Part shown: piece by piece, positions 1 to 13,423 of the stretch | Position numbering within the stretch: position 1 is the first letter of the stretch | How the letters are laid out: every line of letters begins with the position of its first letter | Source: Chrysomallon squamiferum | Taxonomy: Eukaryota; Mollusca; Gastropoda; Neomphalida; Peltospiridae | Assembly (NCBI GenBank): GCA_012295275.1 | Contig: CM022674.1 | Span: forward strand, 17,551,590-17,615,589 | Reading direction: 5' to 3' | Length of the DNA: 64,000 nucleotides | Made by a program: the position numbers and the translations under genes | The notes under the pieces: generated by a model | Database searches by the model: none | The model's input: the letters and a program-made list of their open reading frames with translations, nothing else | What the model was told of the DNA's origin: nothing

Positions 1-1078
1 TTGTCAATCATTCATTACGAACACTGAAAGTAGTATTACCCACATTTCTACATTCCTGTGTCACAAGATACTAGCTTTCCGCTTTATGTGTTATTTTTAA
101 AGTGATTCTCGTTCCTCCAGTTTGTAAATCATTTCGTACATTATTCTCGCAGTCTCCGACCTTGACACCTACATCAGACGAACGTCTGTTTATGAATGAA
201 CCAATAGAGCCGCACGCCACTTAGCTTTAACTTAGCAATGTGTGTCGAAACCCCGCTTATTCAAAGGCAAATAAAAAACTTGTCAAACTGGTTTCTGTAT
301 TTAACTTTACCCGGCCTATCTACCAGCTTTAACGTGACAACAAGTAAAAACAGATTTTTTACACTAAACTACTTCCTTGTTTGATTCGGCGCTCGACCGA
401 ACGGCAGACGAACATGAACTAAAAGTTCTATAGTTGTTTTTCTTCGTTTTGTGCTGACGTCAGACTGAAATTGATCTGTTGTAAGTCAGTGGCAGGCCGA
501 GAATATTGTTTCTATATTTGGATTTATATAAGCTGAAACGGGACTGTTCATTTTCGTCAATAATGTGTGTGTTTTTTTTTTTGTTGTTTCTTTTTTTTTA
601 ATTTTTTTTTTACCTTTTACTTAACGTGACTTTAAGAAATAGTCTTTTTATGAATATTATGAAAAGTAATAGATATAAGATTGCCTATTTTTATCAAAGT
701 ATGTGATTTACAACTGCCTTGAAAGTGAATATAATACAGTTTTTCATTAATATATTTGTATAATATTTTTTTATTAGTTTATAAACTAAAATGTATCTAA
801 ATGTATTGTTCATATTTAATATTTAAACACTACTGGATTATAAAGTGACATGTCTTTATGAAAATCTGACATTATTTGGATTTATATGGACCAGGAAGTG
901 AATGTTTTAGGGGTGTTTTATACCGATTTAAGTTTCTGTATTTAACGAACTGGAAACTGCAGCAAATGTATCTTTGTTTGTAATGTTTCAGTTTCATTGT
1001 TTGTCCAAATAGTCTTTCAAGTTAAACGTCTAGATAAGTAAAGTTTATATTTATAAATTATAATTTCTTTGTTAATAA

Positions 1079-1079
<1 letters not shown>
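1..1079. other. no gene recognised
   Basis: AT-rich sequence with no supported coding exon. A TATA-like stretch near 524-531 is followed about 35 bases later by an ATG whose codons come mostly from a poly-T run. I do not treat this as a gene start. There is nothing else I can name. Confidence 0.6.
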
Positions 1080-1128
<49 letters not shown>

Positions 1129-1131
1129 ACA
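1080..1131. repeat. (CA)n microsatellite
   Basis: About 26 nearly uninterrupted CA dinucleotides with one CAT interruption near the 3' end. It is a plain dinucleotide microsatellite. Confidence 0.95.
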
Positions 1132-1442
1132 CTTCATACCTGCTTCCTTGTAAACTGAATTCATTTAAGAAAAACTTAAATGTATATTTTTTATAATGGA
1201 AATGCATAAGATTTCATCGTTAAAAATTATTATTTTAAGATATACAGCTTAATATTTATTAACGTGGAAATTGAAATGGACTCTAGCCTATGATTTTTTG
1301 TTATCATGTTGTTATCAGTGTTAGTGAACTCATGTTTTAAAACTGTAACGTGGATACGAGCTGTGAATTTCTATCAAATTATATCTCTTCGTGTTTGTGA
1401 ATTTACGTAAGCTCTGGGCGTCTTTTGGTGTACTCCGATTTA

Positions 1443-3020
1443 ATTCACTGTTGTACTAACCTCATCTTAATATCCTTGTATCCATTGTAGTTTACTGTTA
1501 TACTAACCTCATCTTTGTATCCTTGTGTCCATTACATTTTACTGTTATACTACTCTTATCTTAATATCCTTCTATCCATTGCATTTTACTGTTATACTAC
1601 TCTCATCTTAATATCCTTGTATCCCTTGCATTTTACTGTTATACTACTCTCATCTTAATATCCTTGTATCCATTGCATTTTACTGTTACACTACTCTCAT
1701 CTTAATATCCTTGTATCCATTGCATTTTACTGTTATACTACTCTCATCTTAATATCCTTGTATCCATTGCATTTTACTGTTATTCTACACTCATCTTAAT
1801 ATCCTTGTATTCATTCGATTTTACTGTTATACTGCTCTCATCTTAATAGTCTTGCATCCATTGGATTTTACTGTTATACTACTCTCATCTTAATATATCC
1901 TTGTATCCATTACATTTTACTGTTATTCTACACTCATCTTAATATCCTTGTATTCATTGGATTTTACTGTTATACTGCTCTCATCTTAATAGCCTTGTGT
2001 CCATTGGATTTTACTGTTATACTACTCTCATCTTAATATATCCTTGTATCCATTACATTTTACTGTTATTCTACACTCATCTTAATATCCTTGTATTCAT
2101 TGGATTTTACTGTTATACTGCTCTCATCTTAATATCCTTGTGTCCATTGGATTTTACTGTTATACTACTCTCTTCTTAATATCCTTGTATGCATTGCATT
2201 TTACTGTTATACTACTCTCATCTTAATATCCTTGTATCCATTGCGTTTTACTGTTATACTACTGTCTTCTTAATGTTCTTGTGTCCATTGCATTTTACTG
2301 TTACACTACTCTCATCTTAATATCCTTGTATCCATTGCATTTTACTGTTATACTACTCTCATCTTAATATCCTTGTATCCATTGCATTTTACTGTTATAC
2401 TACTCTCATCTTAATATCCTTGTATCCATTGCATTTTACTGTTATTCTACACTCATCTTAATATCCTTGTATTCATTCGATTTTATGTTATACTGCTCTC
2501 ATCTTAATAGTCTTGCATCCATTGGATTTTACTGTTATTCTACACTCATCTTAATATCCTTGTATTCATTGGATTTTACTGTTATACTGCTCTCATCTTA
2601 ATATCCTTGTATCCATTGGATTTTACTGTTATACTACTCTCATCTTAATATATCCTTGTATCCATTACATTTTACTGTTATTCTACACTCATCTTAATAT
2701 CCTTGTATTCATTGGATTTTACTGTTATACTGCTCTCATCTTATATCCTCCTTGTGTCCATTGGATTTTACTGTTATTGGACTGTTATACTCTCATCTTA
2801 ATATATCCTTGTATCCATTACATTTTACTGTTATTCTACACTCATCTTAATATCCTTGTATTCATTGGATTTTACTGTTATACTGCTCTCATCTTAATAT
2901 CCTTGTGTCCATTGGATTTTACTGTTATACTACTCTCTTCTTAATATCCTTGTATGCATTGCATTTTACTGTTATACTACTCTCATCTTAATATCCTTGT
3001 ATCCATTGCATTTTACTGCT
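1443..3020. repeat. 47-bp minisatellite array, about 33 copies
   Basis: Head-to-tail copies of a 47-bp unit (core TTACTGTTATACTACTCTCA, then a TTAATATCCTTG segment). Some units are 49 bp through an extra AT. Variant units (for example those with CATTGGA instead of CATTGCA, or TTCTACACTC instead of ACTACTCTC) recur in the same order. This suggests higher-order duplication of blocks of several units. The array ends a few bases before a possible splice acceptor at 3028-3029. Long open frames inside it are a by-product of the repeat and are not genes. Confidence 0.95.
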
Positions 3021-3029
3021 TTAATACAG

Positions 3030-3126
3030 GTATTTCTAAATGGAAAAATGGCATACAGAAGATATATTCCGAAGATGTATACTATCTGGATGTGTGTCAT
3101 GATTTACTTAGTGCGCAGCTTGAAAG
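3030..3126 (+). CDS. possible exon upstream of the fibrinogen-domain exon
   Basis: A candidate exon lies between AG (3028-3029) and GT (3127-3128). One frame is open throughout and contains ATG at 3075 followed by a hydrophobic stretch (MYTIWMCVMIYLV), which would make a short signal peptide. The exon ends one base into a codon (phase 1), matching the phase 1 start of the FReD exon at 3833. A second frame is also open, so the reading is not certain. No fibrinogen signature is visible here. Splice logic and phase support it; homology does not. Confidence 0.3.
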
Positions 3127-3832
3127 GTTAGTACTTGAGATTTCTTATTTTCACTTATCTGGTTGAAAGCAGTCTGCAATTCAGAGACAGATAAACAAAG
3201 ATATAAGCAACACTATCCAAAGTAATTTAAGCAAAACAAAAGAAGATAAAAAAAAAAAAATAAATAAAGAAATAAATAATAAAATAAGTAAAATTCTAAT
3301 ACATTTTTAAAATAAATATACAACATTTTAAACAATCAGAACAATAACAACAAAAACAAAAAAAAAATTTTCTTTTTTCTCGGTAAAAATGATACGTTTT
3401 TGCAGCGAGAGAAAAACATTGTTTTTTAATAAGTTATGAGAAAATTGGACATATTTATAATTAGAAGATTGATGTAGGTACAAACTACAGTTTAAGACAA
3501 GTAAAATAGTATATATATTTAGATATAGACAATAAACAGTGTGAATATAAATAATATATGAAATGAACTACACAAAAAACAAAAACAAAAACGCCAACAC
3601 ATGGATAAAACAATATATTTATATGTGTGTATGTAGCTAATGATATATTTGTTTAAATAAACAAAGAAGTATAAGTATTCGTACATTTATGTGTGCAAAT
3701 AAAAATATACTTACACATATAGAGAAAACTTATATATAAATTATTTCAAAAAAAAAGAGAAAAAATTAAACAATTTTAAAAAGTAATTTTTTATGAACAG
3801 TGGCATCATCTTAATAGTAATTTTATTTTCAG

Positions 3833-4098
3833 GTGACGCTTTCATGAACCCTAGAAAAGAATGTTGGATTCTCAACGGAATGAGATTCTCTACAAAGGAC
3901 AATGGAAGTACATGTCCTGTGAAATATAAGGGAGCCTGGTGGTACAATAAGTGTCAAACTTCCAATCTGAACGGTTTGTACCTCAACGGAACCAATGAAC
4001 TCTTTGGTGAAGGAGTCACCTGGATGCCATGGAGAGGTGATTATTATTCGCTGAAGAAAACTGTGATGAAAATTCGACCATCTTCAGTTTTGAACTAA
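3833..4098 (+). CDS. fibrinogen-related domain (FReD) protein, last exon
   Basis: C-terminal half of a fibrinogen-related domain, about 88 residues; a whole FReD has about 200. Visible family signatures are NGMRFSTKD, then GAWWYNKC followed by SNLNGLY, then GVTWMPWRG, YSLKKTVMKIRP and a TAA stop. The two cysteines either side of GAWWY match the conserved disulphide of the family. The exon follows a good acceptor (TTTTATTTTCAG) and starts in phase 1. FReD proteins are secreted lectin-like recognition molecules, and in molluscs they are often immune (FREP-type). The loop after STKD is several residues shorter than usual, so the usual Asp-rich calcium-binding segment is largely missing. The first half of the domain is not visible upstream; the gene may be truncated or its other exons too diverged to see. 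Confidence 0.82.
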
Positions 4099-4385
4099 AA
4101 CTGTGACGAAAATTCGACCATTTTCTGCTTTAAACTAAAACTGTAATGAAAATTCGACCATCTTCAGTTTTAAACTAAAAATGTAATGACAATTCGACCA
4201 TCTTCTGTTTTGAACTAAAACTGTAATGAAAATTCGACCATCTTCTGTTTTGAACTAAAAGTGTAATGAAAATTCGACCATCTTCAGTTTAGATCTAAAA
4301 TGTAATGAAAATTCGACCATCTTCGGTTTTGAATTAAAACTGTAATGAATATTCGACCATCTTCTCGTTTGAACTAAAACTCTTC
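4057..4385. repeat. 40-bp tandem repeat derived from the FReD stop-codon region
   Basis: About eight copies of a 40-bp unit starting at 4057, 4097, 4137, 4177, 4217, 4257, 4297 and 4336. The first copy is the coding sequence for KTVMKIRPS plus the bases up to the stop. Later copies lie in the 3' untranslated region. The unit starts AAAACTGTRATGAAAATTCG. The repeat therefore grew from the end of the coding exon into the 3' UTR. Confidence 0.93.
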
Positions 4386-4454
4386 TCTCATTGGAAAGGA
4401 TACAATAGTATTTGTCTAATGAATATGAATTGGTAACTTGAGATATAAAATAAA

Positions 4455-4460
4455 AATAAA
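4455..4460 (+). terminator. polyadenylation signal of the FReD gene
   Basis: AATAAA about 355 bases after the stop codon, just past the 40-bp repeat array. It is the first clear poly(A) signal downstream on this strand. Confidence 0.5.
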
Positions 4461-4489
4461 GCACGAAACAAAATTTATAATTTACAGGA

Positions 4490-6164
4490 ATGTTTACTAG
4501 TCTGTATATTTAAAGTGATAAAGAAACACAATATACTGATAAAAAACATTGAATTGTTTATTTCATTTTGTATTGGTAGTGCATTTGAACGTATTATATT
4601 TATGACATATTTATAAGTGGTGTCTTTGCAAACGGTTTTTAAATGTTAATTTTACAACGTTTCTTTGGAAATAGTGTTCAAATTTAAATTTATAAACTGC
4701 TATTTTTGAAATAGTTGCTCAAAGTAAATTTATAAAGTACTATTTCTGAAGCAGTTGCTGAATGTAAATATAACAATGGTCTTTGAATACAGTTGTTAAA
4801 TGTAAATTAATAATTGCTGTCTTTGGAAAGAATTGGAAATGTAAATTTACATAAACAAGAGTTGCTGAATTTTCTTATTTCTTTATATTTTAATTCCTGT
4901 TCTGGATAAAGATAAATTCAAAACAATATTTAAAACAAAAATGTGATATCGGAAACGTTCGCCTGATACCGGTAGATTAAAAGATCGATCCCGGCTTCAG
5001 CAACCTTGTCTTTTTCACATTCGTGTTTGTTTGTGTGACTTTATATAAATACTGTAGTTTGTGTTGTGTACTGTATGAAACAGTTTGTGAATGATTCCTC
5101 GCTGCTGATAAAAAAAATGTATTTTGTGAAGAAAAATACTTGAAAGTTTTACCATTGTTGATTCTAGATTTGAAAATATCTCGTATTATCTCTTTAATAA
5201 GAAACAAAATGTTTTTATTATATTATTTTATTTTATTTATTTTTATTTTATTTTTTTTTTTTTTTGTTTATTAATTAATTCATTCATTTAAATATTTATT
5301 TATCTCTCTATTTTAAAGTTCTTAATTATTCATAAAGAAATATGCTATAATAAATATTTAGAGTTTCTCCATACGTAATGGATTATTATAATACTTACTT
5401 TAATTTGCATATTTATAATATGTTATTGTTTTAGTTTTTATTAGAATTCATAATATACTTTTTACTAATAATGATACATAACATTTGACACTTGCATATT
5501 CATAAAAAATAAATAAATATATATATATATTTGCTTATTAATAATATGTTCTTGTAGTAATTGTTACATATGGATGATAGACTTTTCACTTTTATCTTTG
5601 AGGTCATTATTGACACTAAATGGGAAAGAACTGTCCTGTTGTAAAATTAGATGAAATTGAGGCTTTTTGTGTGATCAAAGGTTACAATAATTTCAAATTG
5701 GGCATTAAATCCTGACTGATTTATAAGTCATTGTAAGAGTTCAGCTTATTCCTAATTTGTTATTATAATTATTATTTTATATTTTCGTGTTTATAATAAT
5801 TATAATGTAACAATTATTCTATTTATGTGAATTTTAAATTAAATGTAATTTGTTCTTATTAACACCATTTAACATTATGATATTGATCACAATTACTGTT
5901 TTAAATTTTCGTATTGATAATAATTATGATGTAATAATTATTCTATATTTTAAATCAAATGAAATTTGTTATTATAATTAGTATTTCATATTTGGTTATT
6001 AATACTGATTATCTTTATGGATTAGTAATATTCATTCAAATGTTTGCGATTAGTTCTCAGTGAAATTAACTTCTACATTTACTGGGACAGTGTATCCTGC
6101 ACAGGCATGATTGAAAATTGACAATGAAAAATCATTACAAACTGTTTATTCAATATATTTTTAA
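4490..6164. other. AT-rich intergenic sequence
   Basis: No supported gene. The stretch 4600-4850 has loosely repeated segments around AATGTAAATTTA, suggesting an old tandem duplication. A T-rich tract lies at 5220-5265. A short GC-richer patch near 4950-5000 looks slightly like a tRNA B box, but no tRNA fold is visible. Confidence 0.5.
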
Positions 6165-6870
6165 TAATGTGTAACCCTAACATTAACCCTAACCCCAAGT
6201 CAAACTCTATTTCTAATTCTAAACGTAACCGTAACGAAGAGGTTAAACGTAATTCTAATGCTAACACTAGTACTAACCCTGATAATAAAACTTTTGCAGA
6301 TTGTGATCAGACTCAAATAGACTTTGAATAATACTCGCCCTAACTGTCACCCTGATCTTGACCCTAGCTCAACTTATAAACCTAATCCTACCCAAGTCCC
6401 CATCATTAAATCTTACCTTAACACTACTTCCAATCACGACCCTACCATTTTGTACACGTTATCATAACACTCATAATAACATTTAAATAACCCTAACCGT
6501 AATCCTAACCGTAATCCTAACCCTGACTCTATCCCTAACTCTAAACCTAACCCTTACGAAGTCATTAAACTTAATTTTAATGCAAACCCTAGTACTAAAC
6601 CTGATAAAAAAAAAAAAAAAAAATAAAAATGTTTTGCAGATTCTCATGACTCATAATAAAATTTAAATAACTCACCATAACCCTAGTCCTAACCCAAATC
6701 TTAATCCTGACTCAAACATTTGCTCAACTTCTAAACCTAGTCCTACCCCAGTCCCCAACATTAATTATTGCCCTATCGCTACTTCCAATCGTGACCCTCA
6801 AATTATTAACACTCATAATGAAATTTAAATAACCCTAACTCTAACCCTAACCCTAACCTTAACTATTAAT
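6165..6870. repeat. degenerate telomere-like (CCCTAA-type) repeats
   Basis: Three blocks rich in TAACCCTAACCC-like words (about 6170-6290, 6480-6600 and 6830-6865). They are separated by similar spacers that share CTCATAATAAAATTTAAATAA-like sequence. The region therefore looks like a tandem duplication of about 330 bp built on degenerate telomere-like repeats. Perfect hexamers are few, so this is an old interstitial array and not a chromosome end. Confidence 0.7.
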
Positions 6871-8040
6871 ATAAATTATTAATATAGCAAAAACTATTTG
6901 TCATGATCATCTTGGTAATAATAGTTTAAAATGCGGTTCAAATATAGTTATTAGTTTTAGGTAGGGAAAATGTGTTTTCTGTGTTCATACAAACAGTATA
7001 ATCTGTGAATAATAATATTGCACAAATCATACAAACTTACACAAGCAAATCACACTGAAAGCTCTTTCTGAGAGAAATAGACAAAACATTAATTTTTCCT
7101 TTTTGAAAATAATTTTTTTCTTTTTCGTGAGAACGAACAAATTACGATTTGTCTGAAATGAACTTTATCTACACTCAGGTTTTAGTCTAAGGCATATGAT
7201 GAGATATTCACAGACAATTTAACATAATTATTACAGTTATAAGAAGACGGAGGATTCACAATCATGTACATAGCAATAAAATGCATGCAATATATCAACA
7301 CATCAGCCAAGGGCTTTCATTTCCAGGTTTTATGGAAAGATTGATTATGTAAGCTCTATGGCTCAATTTTACACCCAACCAATTTCGTTCATAACAGAGC
7401 CTCATGTTGTGGTTATTAGTTTGTGGAGTATGTGTTTTATAGTTTTTATTTCTTGGCTTTTAATTTAATAATGACCAGGATCCCAAGGGTTAGCACATTT
7501 AAAAATTAATAATAAGTGAACGTTTAATATATTTTTCAGTTTTTATTTATTTATTTCTTTTAATGACACTGGCAACAACATACACACAAAAACAAACACA
7601 CAAACACACATATACAAACACAAACACACAAATATACACACTGAACTTTCATACCTCGATCATTGACTACTGGTTGGAATGTGATGTGTATATCTAAATA
7701 TACAAACACTTGTCTAATATCTGCTATATCACATCTGTTACACAATCACTATACTGACTGATAAAGCAAGCCCCTGTAACATTAGTGCAATAATCACTTA
7801 AGAAAATTTAATAATTCAGAAAGATATCTTCTAGTATACGCAAACAAAAATCTTAATTTTTATAAATTTTGTACCAATTTACACACTCTCTATACTTGTA
7901 TATCTGAGATATATATTTTTAATCTAGTAAATATGTGTTAATATTAATTAACATACACGTATTTATGTGTTTTATATACTTTGACATTTTAGTTTTGGTA
8001 AGTGGCGTTCTAAAATATTTTATGATAAAGTGTCACAGCA
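6871..8040. other. intergenic, no gene recognised
   Basis: AT-rich. A CA-rich imperfect microsatellite lies at about 7580-7640. I see no coding signature. Confidence 0.5.
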
Positions 8041-8609
8041 AGTTTTCATGTTAATAAAATACTTTATTTGATTGGTTCTGTATGTCACATGATAGTGGGG
8101 TTATCGTTGAAGGCTTTTTCTTTGGGATTAATAGCTGTGAAATTAATTTATATTCTAGTATGAACAGTTAAACCTCTATCAGTTGCTTTGTTTGAACTTA
8201 AGTAGTTTAATGAAAACGATCTCTGTCTCATTATTAACAGTTTAACTTAGTGAAGTCCACTACATATAAACAGATAAAAGAAACACCTTCATTTCACAAC
8301 CATAAAACAGTTATGACAGTGTATGTTCATTTGTTCACGAGGCAATTCATAAATTCTTCTCAATGGATTTTTATACAAGAGTAAACTGTGTAATAACTGT
8401 GAAGATCATTGCATTCTGGGTAAAACACGTAACTACCAGTTCACTCAGCCATGACCTGTGTCTGACAACTGGGATAAGGGACGGTTTGACAGATACCATA
8501 CAAACTTACCGAGTTTTAATACATTAATCGTGGAGCGCTGGTTAGAATCGAAGAATAGCGATTAAAACAGCAATATGGAGCTACGAAAAAGAATAAAATA
8601 AAAAGAAAT
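8041..8609 (+). promoter_or_regulatory. possible promoter of a signal-peptide exon
   Basis: At 8070-8097 there is an inverted CCAAT box (ATTGG) followed by GTCACATGAT, an E-box-like word. This pair recurs at 46065-46088 as ATTGG plus GTCACGTGAT. In both places a hydrophobic ATG-started stretch follows about 500 bases later. Another segment of this region (around 8260-8340, AGATAAAAG through CATTTCACAA) recurs at about 15790-15850. The recurrence suggests a duplicated 5' module. The promoter role is inferred. Confidence 0.3.
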
Positions 8610-8687
8610 ATGGAGGCAGACCCCCTGCTAATAATCATCTTCTGTTTTTTCCTTCATTGTTTAGCAGGAAAGAATCTCTTAGATATG
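8610..8687 (+). CDS. possible first exon with signal peptide
   Basis: ATG opens a 26-codon stretch beginning MEADPLLIIIFCFFLHCLAG. It looks like a cleavable signal peptide: a short N-region, a strongly hydrophobic core and a small residue near the end. It ends at ATG|GTAATT, a usable donor in phase 0. A similar GATATG|GTAATT junction occurs at about 16136 inside the satellite array. No following exon can be assigned; the next 10 kb is satellite. It could be the start of a secreted or membrane receptor, but this rests on hydrophobicity and a splice site only. Confidence 0.35.
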
Positions 8688-8689
8688 GT

Positions 8690-8829
8690 AATTTTTGTGA
8701 CAGTTTTTTTTTTGTGTTTTTTTTTTTTAAATATAATTTTAACTGTCAATATAATAACACATTTAACTTTCTTCCTACTACTGTGCCCGTTTGTTTATTC
8801 CACTTTAAAGTGTTTCAGTAGATTAATCG

Positions 8830-8871
<42 letters not shown>

Positions 8872-9231
8872 CCTACTTAATTTAATTCGGAAAACCCTTA
8901 CACATCAGAGAGTTAAAAGTAAAATTAAAATATTTATTTCATATCAGTTTTACTTTTGAGGTACAGTAGAATTATAATTTTATTCAACATTGCTGATAAT
9001 CCACCCATTATGTTTCTGACTTTAACCTGAAATCACCTTTCAGAAACATGACACACTCAGAAAACTGACCGATTTTCTAACAAAGTCACAGTGACAATGT
9101 ATTCAGCTAAACCAGTGAGCTAGAACGAACGGCCCTTAGCACACACCCAATATTAAACTAGAGAGAATGGCGTGTTAGTCACATGATTTTTATTTCGAAT
9201 GTAGGTAAAAATATTCTACCAGAACATCATA

Positions 9232-9303
<72 letters not shown>

Positions 9304-9904
9304 AATAAATAAATAAACAAACAATGTCGGACTACTCTGAAAGCTAAACAAGGTAGTTTATTTCTGGGTGATTGACAGAGAAAGGAGACGGCGAATAAGT
9401 TGTGTCACTTCTGCTGGTAAGGAAAACTTACACTATATATTTTGTTGTAGTTTCGGATGCTTCTTTATTTATTTCACAGTATCTCATTGTGCTCGAAATT
9501 TTATCAAGATGCTGCAAACATGCTAACTGTATTTTTCACCTCAGGAAACACGGTCATATCGGTGATATATCGCTAAGGTGTCATGGCGGACCAAAATTCC
9601 TGTTATATGACTTGTGTTTGAGGATCGATTATATTGGCTTATTCTTCATAAATTACTTACATATTACATAGAAGAAAGATGTTCCAATTGCTTTAATAGT
9701 ATTTATCATCCGTACCTGTGTGTCGAATATCGGATGATTTGCGATTTTAAGTAGTAGTAGCATTATTCATGTTAAAGCATTTTGTACACATAGTAAGACA
9801 GGCAAACATTGTTTATTTAGTTGTTTAGTTTGTTTTCACAGCTCACATTACGCTTAAGAAATGTTTCCTAACAACTTTACAAGATAAATACGTAACCATA
9901 CACA

Positions 9905-9976
<72 letters not shown>

Positions 9977-10551
9977 CAATAATATTATTTAGACTGGGCG
10001 GGCATATGTCCGTATCCAGTTTCTATTTCGTTCTTTGTTTGTTTGTTTATTTATTATTTATTTATTTATTTATTTTACTTTTATTCTTCAGTTAGAATAT
10101 CTGGCAGTTTTGATTAAAATGTACTTTTTTAAATATAATTTTTACAGTCGCTACAATAACACATTTACTTTTCTTCCTTCTCCTGTGCCCGTTAGCTTAT
10201 TCCACCTAAAAGTGTTTCAGTAGATTAGACCTTACACATGAGAGAAGTGAAATTAAATTTAAAATATTTATTTCATATCAGTTTTAATTTTGAAATACAG
10301 TATTATTAAAATTTTATTCAACATTGTTGATGAACCACCGAATATCTTTCTGACTTGAACCTGAAATCAGCTTTCAGAAAATTGACTGTCATTTTCGCCA
10401 TTTACAATGATAATGTATTCAGCTGAACCAGTGGCGCAGAACAAACTGCTCTTAGTACATGAACAAGACTAAACTTGAGAGAATGGCGTGTTAGTCGTGT
10501 TACTTTTATTCAGAATATAGGTAAAAAATTGTACCAGAAACAATAATAATA

Positions 10552-10598
<47 letters not shown>

Positions 10599-11270
10599 TA
10601 ATAAATTAATAAAAAATAAATAAACAAACAGTTTCTACTCGGAGTACTCTGAAAGCTAAACAATGTAGTTTCTTGCTTGGTGATTCACAGGGCGACGATA
10701 TGGCGGAACATTTGGGTCACTTCTGCTTGTAAGGAAAACTTTCACTATGTTGTTTTTTATAGTTTCTGATGGTTCGTTATTTATTTCACAGTATAAAAAC
10801 TATTCGTATGTTTATCTTATTGTGTATGAAATTTATTCAAGATGATTCAAACATGCTAATTGTATTCTTTACCTCATGAAACAGGGTCATCTCGGCGATG
10901 TATCGCTAAAGTGTCATGGCGGACATACAATTCCTGTTATATGCCTTGCGTTTGAGTATGGATTATATTGGCTTGTTCTTCTTATATTCCTTGCATCTTA
11001 CATAAGAATGACAGAAAAAAGATTTCCCAAATGATTTAATGTTATTTATCATCCATAACAGTGTCTCAAATGACGGATGATTTGCGATTTTAAGTAGTAG
11101 TAGCATTATTCATGTCACAGCAAGTTGTACACCCAGCAAGGCACACAAACATTGTTTATTTAGTTGTTTAGTTTGTTTTCACAATTCACATTACGTTTAA
11201 AATATGCTTCCTAACAACTTTACTAGATAAATACTTAATCATACACGCATTATTGTTAGTATTATTATTA

Positions 11271-11332
<62 letters not shown>

Positions 11333-11945
11333 TATACTGGGAGGGCTTTTGTCCGTATCGTTTCTATTTCTTTCAGTATTATATATTTTTGTATTCTTTT
11401 TTATTTATTATTTATATGTTTCTTTTACTTTTATTTTTCTGTTAATTTCATGGTAGTTTTGCCTAAAATGTCTGTTTCTTTATTTAATTTTAACTGTCAA
11501 TATAATAACAGATTTACCTTTCTTCCTACTACTGTGCCCGTTTGGTTATTCCACCTTAACGTGTTTCAGTAGATTAGATGTCAAATTTTTATTTTATTAC
11601 ATAGGCATAGTTTATTTAATTATAACAAATCTTACAGATGAGAGAAGTAAAAGTAATGTTCAATATTTATTTCATATCAGTTTTAATTTTGAAATACAGT
11701 ACTATTATAATTTTATTCAACATTGCTGATAATCCACCGAATATCTTTCTGACTTGAACCTGAAATCAGCTTTCAGAAAATTGACTGTCATTTTCGCCAA
11801 GTCACTATGATAATGTATTCAGCTGAACCTGTTGCGAACAACAATCTACTCTTAGTACATGAACAAGACTAAACTTGAAAGAATGGCGTGTTAGTCATGT
11901 TACTTTTATTCCGAATACAGGTAAAAAAATTGTACCAGAAACAAA

Positions 11946-12017
<72 letters not shown>

Positions 12018-12668
12018 AATAAATAAACAGTGTGTGTCGGAGTACTCTGAAAGATAAACAATGTAGTTTGTTGCTGGGTGATTCACAGGGCGACGACATA
12101 GCGGAAGATTTGGGTCACTACTGCTGGTAAGGGAAACTTACACTATATTGTTTTTCTGTAGTTTCTGATGGTTCGTTATTTATTTCACAGTATAAAAACA
12201 ATTCGTATTTTTATCTTATTGTATGAAATGTTATCAAGATGATGCAAACATGCTCATTGTATTCTTTACCTCGTGAAACACGGTCATCTCGGCGTTTTAT
12301 CGCTAAAGTGTCATGGCGGACCAAAATTCCTGTTATATGCCTTATGTTTGAGTATGGATTATATTGGCTTATTCTTCTTAAATTACTTACATCTTACATA
12401 AGAATCGCTGAAGAAAAGATGTCTCAAATGACTTAATGGTATTTATCATCCATAATTGTGTCAAATGATGACGGATGATTTGCGATTTTAAGTAGTAGTA
12501 GCATTATTCATGTCACAGCAAGTTGTACATACAGGAAGACAGGCATACATTGTTTATTTAGTTGTTTAATTTGTTTTAACAGGTTACATTACGTTTAAAA
12601 TATGCTTCCTAACAACTTTACTAGATAAATACTTAATCATACACGCATTATTGTTAGTATTATTATGA

Positions 12669-12724
<56 letters not shown>

Positions 12725-13356
12725 TTACTGGGAGGGGGCATTTGTCCGTATCCAGTTTCTATTTCTTTCAGTGTTATATTTTTTTTTTTTTTTTTTTTTT
12801 TATTATTTATATATTTTTTTTTTTTATTTTTCAGTTAATTTTGTGGTAGTTTTGCCTAAAATGTCTGTTTTATTTATTTAATTTTAACTGTCAATATAAT
12901 AACAGATTTACCTTTCTTCCTACTACTGTGCCCGTTTGTTTATTCCACCTTAAAGTGTTTCAGTAGATTAGATGTCAAATTTTTATTTTATTACATAGGC
13001 ATAGTTTATTTAATTATAAAATCTTACAGATGAGAGAAGTAAAAGTAATGTTCAAAATATTTATTTCATATCAGTTTTAATTTTTGAAATACAGTACTAT
13101 TATAATTTTATTCAACATTGCTGATAATCCACCCAATATCTTTCTGACTTTAACCTGAAATCAGCTTTCAGAAAAAACGAACTGACTGTCATTTTTTCGC
13201 CAAGTCACTATGATAATGTATTCAGCTGAACCAGTGAGCTAGAACAAACAATCTACTCTTAGTACATGAACAAGATTAAACTTGAAAATGAATGGCGTGT
13301 TAGTCATGTTACATTTATTCGAATACAGGTAAAAAAAAAAATGTACCAGAAAAAAA

Positions 13357-13423
<67 letters not shown>

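Noticed and set aside
520-640. Promoter and signal-peptide start of the FReD gene
   Set aside because: TATA-like word and ATG are present, but the codons come from a poly-T run and no donor in a suitable phase was found.
4940-5010. tRNA gene
   Set aside because: Only a weak B-box-like word (GATCGATCCCGG). No acceptor stem or A box could be placed.
6165-6870. True telomere
   Set aside because: Repeats are degenerate, interrupted and internal.
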